The position numbers and the translations under genes are program-made. Positions 54,951 to 63,451 of a DNA stretch of 64,000 nucleotides are shown piece after piece (within the stretch, counting starts at the first letter, position 1; every line of letters starts with the position of its first letter). The stretch comes from Pseudomonas pergaminensis (lineage in GTDB: Bacteria; Pseudomonadota; Gammaproteobacteria; Pseudomonadales; Pseudomonadaceae): positions 1,116,001 through 1,180,000 of the forward strand of contig NZ_CP078013.2 of the NCBI RefSeq assembly GCF_024112395.2. The letters run 5' to 3'. The notes beneath the pieces are model-generated. The model searched no databases, was not told the origin of the DNA, and saw only the letters and a list, made by a program, of their open reading frames with translations.

Positions 54951-55886
54951 ATGTCTGAGTTGATCCTGCACCACTACCCGCAATCCCCTTTCGCTGAGAA
55001 AGCCCGCCTGCTGCTGGGCTTCAAAGGCTTGCCCTGGCGCTCTGTGTTTATTTCACCGGTGATGCCCAAGCCCGACCTGACCGCCTTGACCGGTGGCTAT
55101 CGCAAGACGCCGGTGCTGCAAGTCGGCGCGGATATCTACTGCGACACTGCATTGATCGCCCGGCGTCTGGAGCAAGAAAAGGCTGCGCCGGCGCTGTTCC
55201 CCCAAGGCCTGGAGTTGATCACCCAGGGCTTCGCGGCGTGGGCCGATTCAGTGGTGTTCTCCCATGCCGTGGCGCTGGTGTTCCAGCCGGAATCCCTGGC
55301 GGTCAAGTTCGCCAAGGTGCCGCCGCAAATGCTCCAGGTGCTGGTGGCCGACCGTGCCAAGTTGTTCAGTGGTGGCACCGCGACCCGGGTGCAATTGGAG
55401 GTGGTCAAGCATCAGTGGCCGGCGATTGTCAGCCGTATCGACCAACAATTGCAGCACCAGGCCGGGGATTTCCTGTTCGGCGAGCCGTCGATTGCCGACT
55501 TTGCCCTGGCCCACCCGTTGTGGTTCCTCAAAGGTTCGTCGGTGACGGCGCCGCTGGTGGACGCGTACCCGGCTGTCGCCGCGTGGCTGGAACGGGTCCT
55601 GGGCTTTGGCCATGGCACGGCCAGCGAGATGAGCGCCGAGCAAGCGTTGGAAGTCGCTCGCAATGCCACACCTGCCGCCTTGCCCGAGGAACTGTTCGAG
55701 GACTTGAACGGCTTCAAGGCCGGCCAGCAGGTGACGATTTCAGCCACTGATTACGGGACCGACCCTGTGGCGGGCGAACTGCTGTTTGTGGGGCGCGAGG
55801 AGCTGATCCTGCGCCGTAGCGATGAACGTGCTGGCACCGTGCATGTGCATTTCCCACGCATTGGGTTTTGCATCCAGGCGCAATAA
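54951..55886 (+). CDS. Glutathione S-transferase-like protein with C-terminal extension
   Basis: A 311-residue protein. The N-terminal thioredoxin-like GST domain is plain (LILHHYPQSPFAEKARLLLGFKGL, YRKTPVLQVGADIYCDTALIARRLE), followed by a helical GST C-terminal domain (SIADFALAHPLWFL). It is about 100 residues longer than a standard GST; the additional C-terminal part, from about residue 235, is mostly beta (GQQVTISATDYGTDPVAGELLFVGREELIL). Cytoplasmic. GGAG precedes the ATG. Substrate unknown. Confidence 0.85.
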   Translation: MSELILHHYPQSPFAEKARLLLGFKGLPWRSVFISPVMPKPDLTALTGGYRKTPVLQVGADIYCDTALIARRLEQEKAAPALFPQGLELITQGFAAWADSVVFSHAVALVFQPESLAVKFAKVPPQMLQVLVADRAKLFSGGTATRVQLEVVKHQWPAIVSRIDQQLQHQAGDFLFGEPSIADFALAHPLWFLKGSSVTAPLVDAYPAVAAWLERVLGFGHGTASEMSAEQALEVARNATPAALPEELFEDLNGFKAGQQVTISATDYGTDPVAGELLFVGREELILRRSDERAGTVHVHFPRIGFCIQAQ

Positions 55887-55994
55887 ACAAAATATTTGCA
55901 AATAAAAGTGAGGTAAATCCACCGCCCAACCGTGTAGTGCTTGAAACTGCGATCTATTCGCATTAACAGCGTTTTCTACACGGGTTCTCACAGC

Positions 55995-58418
55995 ATGAAG
56001 TCGACGGCGGGCGGTTGGGTAAAACAGTGGCTGGGAGCCTCGGCATTGGCAGTATCGGGGCTGGCGTTGCTGCCCCTGAGCGTGGCGCAGGCGCAGGAGC
56101 AGCAAAGCGCCCAGTTCAACTTTGCCCTGGCGGCCAAACCGCTGCCCCAGGCCCTGAGCGATTTCAGCCGGGTCACCGGGATCAGCGTGATCTACACCGA
56201 CGAAGCGCCCTATGGTCTCCAGGCCCCGGCGGTCAGCGGGCAGATGAGTGCGACCCAGGCCCTGCAACGGTTGCTCGGCAACACCGGCTTTACCTTCCGC
56301 CAGATCGACGCGCGTACCCTGGCCCTGGAACCGGTGCCTACCGACGGCGCGGTCAACCTTGGCGCGACCACTATCAGCGGTGTCGGCCAGCAGGACAAGG
56401 ACGGCACCAGCTACCAGCCGCCGCCCACCAGTTCGGTGATGCGCTCCCATGGCCTGCTGCTGGAAACCCCGCAAACCGTCAACGTGGTTCCGGCCCAAGT
56501 GCTGCGCGACCAGACCCCGCGCAACCTGGATGACGCCCTGGGCAATATCAGTGGCATCACCCAGGCCAACACCCTGGCCAGCACCCAGGACGCGGTGATG
56601 CTGCGCGGTTTTGGCGACAACCGTAACGGCTCGATCATGCGCGACGGCATGCCTATCGTGCAGGGGCGTGCGCTGAATGCCACGGCGGAGCGGGTCGAAG
56701 TCCTCAAGGGGCCCGCCTCCTTGTTGTACGGCATCCAGGACCCGGGCGGCGTGGTGAACATCGTCAGCAAAAAGCCTGAGCTGGTCCAATCCACCGCCCT
56801 GACCGTGCGTGGCTCCACTTTCGGTGACGGCAAGAATGGCAGCGGCGGCAGCCTCGACACCACCGGCCCGATTGGCGACAGCGGCCTGGCCTATCGGCTG
56901 ATCGTCGACCATGAAGACGAGGATTACTGGCGCAACTTCGGTACCCACCGCGAGAGCCTGATCGCGCCGTCGCTGGCCTGGTATGGCGACACCACCAAGC
57001 TGTTGTTCGCCTACGAGCACCGCGAGTTTCTCACGCCGTTCGACCGTGGCACCGCCATCGATCCAAAGACCAACCATCCGCTGGACATCCCGGCCACCCG
57101 CCGGCTGGACGAACCCTTCAACAACATGGAAGGCCGGTCCGACCTGTACCGCTTCGAAGCCGACCACGACCTGAACGACGACTGGAAGGCTCACTTCGGC
57201 TACAGCTGGAACCGCGAAACCTACGATGCCAGCCAAGTGCGCGTGAGCGCGGTGAACACCAACGGCACCCTGACCCGCAAGATGGATGGCACCAAGGGGG
57301 CGATCACCACCGACCGTTTCGCCACCGCGAGCCTGGAAGGCAAGGTCAATGTGTTCGGCTTGCAGAATGATGTGGTATTCGGCCTGGATGACGAGTACCG
57401 CAAGATCTATCGCGCCGATCTGATTCGCCAGAACTCCCGTGGCACCTTTAACTACAACAACCCGGTGTATGGCAACGAAGTGGCGGGCACCACCGTCAGC
57501 CCTGCTGACAGTGCGCAAACCGACCTGCTGCGCAGCGACTCGCTGTTCTTCCAGGACGCGATTCACCTGAACGAGCAGTGGATTTTTGTCGCCGGTGCGC
57601 GCTACCAGATGTATGACCAATACGCCGGCAAGGGCGTGCCATTCAAGGCCAACACCAACGGCAACGGCCAGGCCTGGGTGCCGCGTGCGGGGCTGGTGTA
57701 TCGCTACACCGACGAACTGTCGTTCTATGGCAGCTACACCGAGTCGTTCAAACCCAACTCCACCATTGCCGCCTTGGCTGACGGCAGTACGCTGACCGGC
57801 GACCTGACACCCGAGGAGTCCAAGTCCTGGGAGCTGGGGGCCAAGCTCGATATCCCAGGGCGCATCACCGCCAGCGCGGCGTTGTTTACCATCGACAAGC
57901 GCAATGTGCTGGTGTCGGTCGGTTCCGGCGCGAACACCGTCTACAGCATTGCCGGCCAGGTGCGTTCCCGTGGCCTGGAGCTGGACGCCACCGGCCAACT
58001 GACCGACAAGTGGAGCCTGATCGGCAGCTATGCCTACACCGATGCCGAAGACATCAAGGACAAGGACCCGACCCTGGAAGGCAACCGCCTGCAGAACGTT
58101 GCCAAGCACACAGGCTCGCTGTCGGTGGCCTATGACTTCGGCAATGTCTTTGGTGGCGATCAGTTGCGGGTGGGAACCGGTGCGCGGTATGTCGGCGAGC
58201 GTGCGGGGGATGCTGCCAACGATTTCACGCTGCCGGGGTATACCGTGGCGGATGCCTTTGCCACCTACGACACCAGGATCGATGGGCAGAAGGTCAAGTT
58301 CCAGCTCAACGTGAAGAACATGTTCGACCGCGTCTACTACACCTCGGCGGCCAGCCGGCTGTTTGTGTCCATGGGGGATGCGCGGCAGGTGTCGGTGTCG
58401 AGCACCCTGGAGTTCTAA
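55995..58418 (+). CDS. TonB-dependent siderophore receptor with STN signalling domain
   Basis: An 807-residue outer-membrane receptor. After a signal peptide (ending VAQAQE) come a secretin/TonB short N-terminal (STN) domain (about residues 45-105: PLPQALSDFSRVTGISVIYTDE), a plug (RNLDDALGNISGITQAN, RVEVLKGPASLLYGIQDPGGVVNIVSK) and a 22-stranded barrel ending in Phe. The STN domain is typical of transducers that signal to an anti-sigma/ECF-sigma pair, yet none lies next to it. The FpvA/FoxA-like group binds ferric siderophores; the ligand is unknown. The ATG at 55995 is preferred over a TTG 18 codons earlier. Confidence 0.9.
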   Translation: MKSTAGGWVKQWLGASALAVSGLALLPLSVAQAQEQQSAQFNFALAAKPLPQALSDFSRVTGISVIYTDEAPYGLQAPAVSGQMSATQALQRLLGNTGFTFRQIDARTLALEPVPTDGAVNLGATTISGVGQQDKDGTSYQPPPTSSVMRSHGLLLETPQTVNVVPAQVLRDQTPRNLDDALGNISGITQANTLASTQDAVMLRGFGDNRNGSIMRDGMPIVQGRALNATAERVEVLKGPASLLYGIQDPGGVVNIVSKKPELVQSTALTVRGSTFGDGKNGSGGSLDTTGPIGDSGLAYRLIVDHEDEDYWRNFGTHRESLIAPSLAWYGDTTKLLFAYEHREFLTPFDRGTAIDPKTNHPLDIPATRRLDEPFNNMEGRSDLYRFEADHDLNDDWKAHFGYSWNRETYDASQVRVSAVNTNGTLTRKMDGTKGAITTDRFATASLEGKVNVFGLQNDVVFGLDDEYRKIYRADLIRQNSRGTFNYNNPVYGNEVAGTTVSPADSAQTDLLRSDSLFFQDAIHLNEQWIFVAGARYQMYDQYAGKGVPFKANTNGNGQAWVPRAGLVYRYTDELSFYGSYTESFKPNSTIAALADGSTLTGDLTPEESKSWELGAKLDIPGRITASAALFTIDKRNVLVSVGSGANTVYSIAGQVRSRGLELDATGQLTDKWSLIGSYAYTDAEDIKDKDPTLEGNRLQNVAKHTGSLSVAYDFGNVFGGDQLRVGTGARYVGERAGDAANDFTLPGYTVADAFATYDTRIDGQKVKFQLNVKNMFDRVYYTSAASRLFVSMGDARQVSVSSTLEF

Positions 58419-58475
58419 TGCAGGAGCCGGCTTGCGATGTCCGCCGGTTTTTTCGCCAGCAAGCCGGCTCCTACA
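58419..58475. repeat. Short REP-type inverted repeat after the receptor gene
   Basis: Arms TGCAGGAGCCGGCTTGC and GCAAGCCGGCTCCTACA, nearly perfect, with a 23-base loop containing CGATGTCCGCCGG. Starts at the receptor stop codon; may act as a transcript-end hairpin. Confidence 0.83.
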
Positions 58476-58518
58476 GTGGTAGCGTTGTCGCTCAGTTTTT
58501 TGCGGAAACCAATCACCG

Positions 58519-59964
58519 ATGCAATTTGGAAAGTGGATATACACCGGCACAATGTTGTTTCTGCTGGGTGGCTGCGCGAGTGTTTCACTGACTTCCACCC
58601 CGGCACGCCTGGACCAGCTCCTGACTGACCCGGCCCTTAACGGCGCTACCGTCTCCCTGATGGTGCGCGACGCCCGCAGCGGCAGCACGCTGTACCAGCA
58701 CAACCCGCGAACCCGTCTGATTCCGGCGTCCAACCTCAAACTGCTCACCACCGCAGCGGCAATGGATGTGCTGGGGCCGCAGTACCGTTTCTCCACCCAA
58801 CTGCTGGGCAATGGCACGCAACAAGGCGAGCGGCTGAGCGGCAACCTGTACCTGCGTGGCCTGGGCGACCCGACCACGCAGTTCGCCGACTACCAGGCGT
58901 TGGCTGCACAACTGGCGGAGCAGGGCGTGCGCCAGGTCCAGGGCGATCTTGTCTTCGATGACACCTGGTTCGACGCGGAACGGCTTGGCGTGGATTGGGC
59001 CCAGGACGATGAAAGCACCTATTACGGCGCGCAGATTTCGGCGCTGACCGTGTCACCCAACACCGATTTTGATGCGGGCACCTTGCTGGTCACGGCGAAG
59101 GCGCCGGTAATGGCGGGCCAGCCGGTGAGCGTGGTCATCAGCCCGCCCACGGACTACGTGCAACTCAGCAATCGCGCCGTCAGCGGCCCTGGCAACAACT
59201 ACGGCATCACCCGTCAGCACGGCACCAACCTGCTGCAACTCAGCGGCGCACTGGCGCCGGGCAAGCAGAGCCGGCAGTGGGTGAGCGTGTGGGAGCCGAC
59301 CCAACTGGTGGCGAACCTGTTTGAACAGGCGCTGGCGCAGCAGGGCATCACGGTGATGGGGCGGCGTGTGATCGGCGGTGTGAGCCCGGCGACGGCGAGG
59401 GTGCTGGCGGAACATCAATCGGCACCTTTGCAGGCACTGATCACGCCGCTGCTCAAACTCTCGAACAACAACATGTCCGAAGCCTTGCTCAAGGCCATGG
59501 GGCGCAAGACCGCCAACGCGGGCACGGCGCAGGCCGGTGTCGCGGCCGTGGCGGACTTCATGCGGCGCCAGGGGCTGGACCCGACGACGCTGAGCCAGGT
59601 CGATGGCTCGGGGCTGTCACGGCGTAACCTGGTGTCGTCGCAAAACCTCACCGATCTGCTGCTGGCCACGGCCAAACAGCCCTGGTTCGATGCCTGGTAC
59701 AACGCCTTGCCCATTGCCGGCAACCCGGACCGCATGACCGGTGGCAGCCTGCGCTACCGCTTGCGCGGCACGGCGGCTGAAAACAACCTGCATGCCAAGA
59801 CCGGCTCCATGGCCGGTGTGTCTTCGTTGAGCGGCTACATCACCGACGCCGAGGGCCGGCGCCTGGTGTTTTCAATCATCAGCAACAACTACGTCAGTAG
59901 CACTGCACCCGTGCGTGCGCTGGAGAACCGCGTGGCGCTGGCCCTGACCCAGTGGCACGACTAG
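58519..59964 (+). CDS. dacB: DacB, D-Ala-D-Ala carboxypeptidase/endopeptidase (PBP4)
   Basis: Class C penicillin-binding protein of 481 residues for peptidoglycan trimming. The active-site triad of motifs is intact: SxxK in PASNLKLLT (Ser near residue 72), SxN in LSNNNMSEALLKAM and KTG in HAKTGSMAG. The N-terminus ends with a lipobox (LLGGC, Cys near residue 17), so it is a lipoprotein, whereas E. coli DacB is not. Its stop is one base from that of the convergent IclR-family gene. A short REP repeat lies upstream. Confidence 0.93.
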   Translation: MQFGKWIYTGTMLFLLGGCASVSLTSTPARLDQLLTDPALNGATVSLMVRDARSGSTLYQHNPRTRLIPASNLKLLTTAAAMDVLGPQYRFSTQLLGNGTQQGERLSGNLYLRGLGDPTTQFADYQALAAQLAEQGVRQVQGDLVFDDTWFDAERLGVDWAQDDESTYYGAQISALTVSPNTDFDAGTLLVTAKAPVMAGQPVSVVISPPTDYVQLSNRAVSGPGNNYGITRQHGTNLLQLSGALAPGKQSRQWVSVWEPTQLVANLFEQALAQQGITVMGRRVIGGVSPATARVLAEHQSAPLQALITPLLKLSNNNMSEALLKAMGRKTANAGTAQAGVAAVADFMRRQGLDPTTLSQVDGSGLSRRNLVSSQNLTDLLLATAKQPWFDAWYNALPIAGNPDRMTGGSLRYRLRGTAAENNLHAKTGSMAGVSSLSGYITDAEGRRLVFSIISNNYVSSTAPVRALENRVALALTQWHD

Positions 59965-59965
59965 C

Positions 59966-60745
59966 TCAGGGCTGGTAGCCCATGCGCCAACTCACGGCCC
60001 GGGTCGCCGCCAGCAAGCGCTGCGCCGCCGGGCCGTCCTCGTCGGCGTGGAACAACGAGGTGGGGCCGACCACGGTCATCACTGCCGCCACTTGACCGAC
60101 GGCGTTGAACACCGGCGCCGACAACGCATCAACGCCGGGCATCAACAAGCCATGCACAAAATGCAGGCCACGGCTGCGGATTTGTGCGCAGGCGGTGGCG
60201 TACGCCTGGTCATCCGCCAGGGCATGGGCGGTGCCGGCCTGGATCTCGCGCTCACGCAACTCCACGGTTTCCCGCGACGGCAGGAAGGCGCTGAACACCA
60301 GCCCGGTGGATGAACTGAGCAGCGGCAGCACCGAACCCAATTGCGTCACCACCGTCACGGCACGCACTGCCGGTTCGATCTGCACCACGGTCGCGCCCTG
60401 GTTGCCCCACACCGCCAGGAAGCAGGTTTCATTCAATTCATCGCGCAGCTCAGCCAGGGGCATCGCGCCAACCTTCAACACATCCATGCTGCCCAGTGCC
60501 GCCAGGCCCACGCGCAAGGCTTCACGGCCCAGGCCGTAGTGGTTGGTGGCCGTGTTCTGTTCGGCGAACCCCGAGGCGATCAGTGCTTGGAGGTAGCGGT
60601 GCACCTTGCTCGCCGGCATCTGCACGTGCTCGGCCAGGCGCGACAACGAAGTGGCCGGGGACAGTTCGGCCAGGGCCTTGAGGATATCGGTGCCCACTTC
60701 GGCCGAGCGGACTTTCTGTTTACCGGTGTCGCGGGGCTTTTCCAT
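59966..60745 (-). CDS. hmgR: IclR-family regulator, probable HmgR
   Basis: A 259-residue IclR regulator: N-terminal winged helix (VGTDILKALAELSPATSLSRLAEHVQMPASKVHRYLQALIASGFAE region) and C-terminal GAF-like effector domain (GLVFSAFLP). In Pseudomonas putida HmgR represses hmgABC and responds to homogentisate; the divergent position next to hmgA here supports the same role. The ATG at 60745 (MEKPRDTGK) is used; the longer frame reaches into the promoter. The gene symbol rests on context. Confidence 0.85.
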   Translation of the reverse strand: MEKPRDTGKQKVRSAEVGTDILKALAELSPATSLSRLAEHVQMPASKVHRYLQALIASGFAEQNTATNHYGLGREALRVGLAALGSMDVLKVGAMPLAELRDELNETCFLAVWGNQGATVVQIEPAVRAVTVVTQLGSVLPLLSSSTGLVFSAFLPSRETVELREREIQAGTAHALADDQAYATACAQIRSRGLHFVHGLLMPGVDALSAPVFNAVGQVAAVMTVVGPTSLFHADEDGPAAQRLLAATRAVSWRMGYQP

Positions 60746-60787
60746 GGAGGAGCGAGAATCCGAGAGATGAATGGGCGTCTTTATAGC

Positions 60788-60834
60788 TTGACGGTCGATA
60801 GTGATCAAATTACGTTATGCGTAACTGGATTACG
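60788..60834 (+). promoter_or_regulatory. hmgA promoter with candidate HmgR operator
   Basis: TTGACG at 60788-60793 is followed after 17 bases by a weak -10 (TACGTT, 60811-60816). Over this -10 lies an inverted repeat TTACG, five bases, CGTAA (60810-60824), and a third TTACG follows at 60830-60834. An operator on top of the -10 would fit repression by the divergent HmgR-like protein. Symmetry is seen; binding is inferred. Confidence 0.6.
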
Positions 60835-60865
60835 ATAAAAACAACTTCCGCTCAGAGGACGATCC

Positions 60866-62149
60866 ATGAACCTCGAATACCTGTCGGGCTTCGGCAATGA
60901 ATTCGCCAGCGAAGCCCTACCCGGCGCACTGCCCGTCGGCCAGAACTCCCCGCAAAAAGCGCCCTATGGGCTGTACACCGAACTGTTTTCCGGCACGGCC
61001 TTCACCATGGTGCGCAGCGAAGCCCGCCGCACTTGGCTGTACCGCATCCAGCCATCGGCCAATCACCCGGCGTTCAGCAGACTTGAACGGCAGTTGGCCG
61101 GTGGGCCGTTGGGGGCAGTGACGCCCAATCGCTTACGCTGGAACCCGCTGGATATTCCGAGCGAGCCGACGGACTTTATCGATGGCCTCGTGGGAATGGT
61201 CGCTAATTCCGGGTCGGAAAAACCCTCGGGCATCAGCGTCTATAACTACCGCGCCAATCGCTCGATGGAGCGCGTGTTCTTCAACGCCGACGGCGAATTA
61301 TTGATCGTGCCGGAACAGGGCCGCCTGCGCATCGCCACCGAGCTTGGCGTGCTTGACGTCGAACCGCTGGAAATCGTCGTGCTGCCGCGCGGCCTCAAAT
61401 TCCGCGTTGAGCTGCTGGACGCCCAGGCGCGTGGCTACGTCGCCGAGAACCACGGCGCCCCGCTGCGCCTGCCGGACCTGGGGCCCATCGGCAGCAATGG
61501 CCTGGCCAACCCGCGCGATTTCCTGACGCCGGTGGCCCACTACGAAGACCTCAAGCAACCCACCACACTGGTACAGAAGTTCCTCGGCGAACTCTGGGCC
61601 TGTGAGCTGGACCATTCCCCGCTCAACGTGGTCGCCTGGCATGGCAATAACGTGCCATACAAATACGACCTGCGCCGCTTCAACACCCTCGGCACCGTGA
61701 GCTTTGACCACCCGGACCCGTCGATTTTTACCGTATTGACCTCGCCCACCAGCACCCATGGCCTGGCCAACCTCGACTTTGTGATCTTCCCGCCGCGCTG
61801 GATGGTGGCCGAGAACACCTTCCGTCCGCCGTGGTTCCATCGCAACCTGATGAACGAATACATGGGCCTGATCCAGGGCGCCTACGACGCCAAGGCCGAA
61901 GGCTTCCTGCCCGGCGGTGCGTCCTTGCACAGCTGCATGAGCGCCCACGGCCCGGACGGCGAAACCTGCACCAAGGCCATCAATGTGGACCTGGCGCCGC
62001 ACAAGATCGATAACACCATGGCCTTCATGTTCGAGACCAGCCAAGTGCTGCGTCCGACCCAGTTCGCCCTGGACTGCCCGCAACTGCAACCGTCTTATGA
62101 CGCGTGCTGGGCCTCGTTGCCCGCCACCTTCAACCCGAACCGGAGATAA
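60866..62149 (+). CDS. hmgA: HmgA, homogentisate 1,2-dioxygenase
   Basis: Iron(II) ring-cleaving dioxygenase of 427 residues that opens homogentisate to maleylacetoacetate in tyrosine and phenylalanine breakdown. Metal-ligand regions are visible: [16 protein letters not shown] (His and Glu) and [15 protein letters not shown] (His). N-terminus [13 protein letters not shown] is the family signature. AGAGGA precedes the ATG. Three bases separate it from fahA. Confidence 0.97.
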   Translation: MNLEYLSGFGNEFASEALPGALPVGQNSPQKAPYGLYTELFSGTAFTMVRSEARRTWLYRIQPSANHPAFSRLERQLAGGPLGAVTPNRLRWNPLDIPSEPTDFIDGLVGMVANSGSEKPSGISVYNYRANRSMERVFFNADGELLIVPEQGRLRIATELGVLDVEPLEIVVLPRGLKFRVELLDAQARGYVAENHGAPLRLPDLGPIGSNGLANPRDFLTPVAHYEDLKQPTTLVQKFLGELWACELDHSPLNVVAWHGNNVPYKYDLRRFNTLGTVSFDHPDPSIFTVLTSPTSTHGLANLDFVIFPPRWMVAENTFRPPWFHRNLMNEYMGLIQGAYDAKAEGFLPGGASLHSCMSAHGPDGETCTKAINVDLAPHKIDNTMAFMFETSQVLRPTQFALDCPQLQPSYDACWASLPATFNPNRR

Positions 62150-62152
62150 CCC

Positions 62153-63439
62153 ATGACGCAGCCGACACCTACCCGCAGCTGGGTGGCCTCCGCCAATGGT
62201 CACAGCGATTTTCCCCTGCAAAACCTGCCGCTGGGCGTGTTCAGTATCAACGGCTCTGCACCGCGCGCTGGCGTGGCGATTGGCGACTCGATCCTGGACC
62301 TGCACGCCGCCATCGATGAGTTCGACGGTGAAGCCCGTCGCGCCGTCGACGCGACAGCCGGTGGCCAGCTGAACGCCTTTTTCGAACTGGGTCGAGGCCC
62401 GCGCGTGGCCCTGCGCGAGCGCCTGCTGGAACTGTTGACCGAAGGCAGCACACTGCAGACGCGTGAAGCGCAAGTGCTGCACCGCGCTGCTGATTGCCAG
62501 ATGCACCTGCCGGCGCGGATCAATGACTACACCGACTTCTATGTCGGTATCGAACATGCGCAAAACGTCGGCAAATTGTTCCGCCCTGATAACCCTCTGC
62601 TGCCGAACTACAAGTACGTGCCGATCGGTTATCACGGTCGTGCCTCGACCATCCGCACCTCGGGCACCGACGTGCGCCGCCCCAAGGGCCAGACCTTGCC
62701 CGCCGGCCAGACCGAACCGACCTTCGGCCCATGCGCACGCCTGGACTACGAACTGGAGCTGGGCGTGTGGATCGGCCAGGGCAATGCGATGGGCGATTCG
62801 ATTGCCATTGGCGACGCGGCGGAGCATATCGCCGGTTTCTGCCTGCTCAATGACTGGTCGGCGCGGGATATCCAGGCCTGGGAATACCAGCCGTTGGGGC
62901 CGTTCCTGTCGAAGAGCTTCATCACCACCATTTCACCGTGGGTGGTGACGGCCGAGGCACTTGAGCCGTTCCGCGCAGCGCAACCGGCGCGGCCTGAGGG
63001 CGACCCGCAGCCGCTGTCATACTTGCTGGACAAACGTGACCAGGCCGCTGGCGCCCTGGACATCGAATTGGAAGTGCTGCTCACCACCGCCGCCATGCGC
63101 GAGCAGAACCTGCCGGCTCATCGCCTGGCCCTGAGCAACAGCCTGTATATGTACTGGACCGTCGCGCAATTGGTGGCCCACCACAGCGTCAACGGCTGCC
63201 AGTTGCAGGCCGGTGACCTGTTTGGTACGGGCACCTTGTCGGGCCCGCAAGCCGGTCAGTTCGGCAGCCTGTTGGAAATGACCGAGGGCGGTAAAAAGCC
63301 TGTCGAGTTACCGTCCGGCGAAGTGCGCAAGTTCCTCGAAGACGGCGACGAAATCATCCTGCGCGCCCGCTGCAGCCGCGAAGGGTTTGCGTCCATCGGC
63401 TTCGGCGAGTGCCGTGGCACCGTGGTCGCAGCGCGCTAG
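62153..63439 (+). CDS. fahA: FahA, fumarylacetoacetase
   Basis: Hydrolase of 428 residues that splits fumarylacetoacetate into fumarate and acetoacetate. Metal-site and catalytic regions of the family are seen: NDYTDFYVGIEHAQNVG, YKYVPIGYHGR, YELELGVWIG and LLNDWSARDIQAWEY. Follows hmgA and precedes maiA with close spacing, as in the homogentisate operon of pseudomonads. Confidence 0.97.
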   Translation: MTQPTPTRSWVASANGHSDFPLQNLPLGVFSINGSAPRAGVAIGDSILDLHAAIDEFDGEARRAVDATAGGQLNAFFELGRGPRVALRERLLELLTEGSTLQTREAQVLHRAADCQMHLPARINDYTDFYVGIEHAQNVGKLFRPDNPLLPNYKYVPIGYHGRASTIRTSGTDVRRPKGQTLPAGQTEPTFGPCARLDYELELGVWIGQGNAMGDSIAIGDAAEHIAGFCLLNDWSARDIQAWEYQPLGPFLSKSFITTISPWVVTAEALEPFRAAQPARPEGDPQPLSYLLDKRDQAAGALDIELEVLLTTAAMREQNLPAHRLALSNSLYMYWTVAQLVAHHSVNGCQLQAGDLFGTGTLSGPQAGQFGSLLEMTEGGKKPVELPSGEVRKFLEDGDEIILRARCSREGFASIGFGECRGTVVAAR

Positions 63440-63451
63440 GAGGGCAGGGTG

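Noticed and set aside
55880..55960. A Fur box in the AT-rich stretch before the TonB receptor gene
   Set aside because: AATATTTGCAAATA is AT-rich and partly symmetric but does not match the GATAATGATAATCATTATC pattern well enough to call.
55740..58877. A 1045-codon minus-strand open frame opposite the TonB receptor gene
   Set aside because: Mirror of a high-GC gene; the plus strand encodes a complete receptor with all expected domains.
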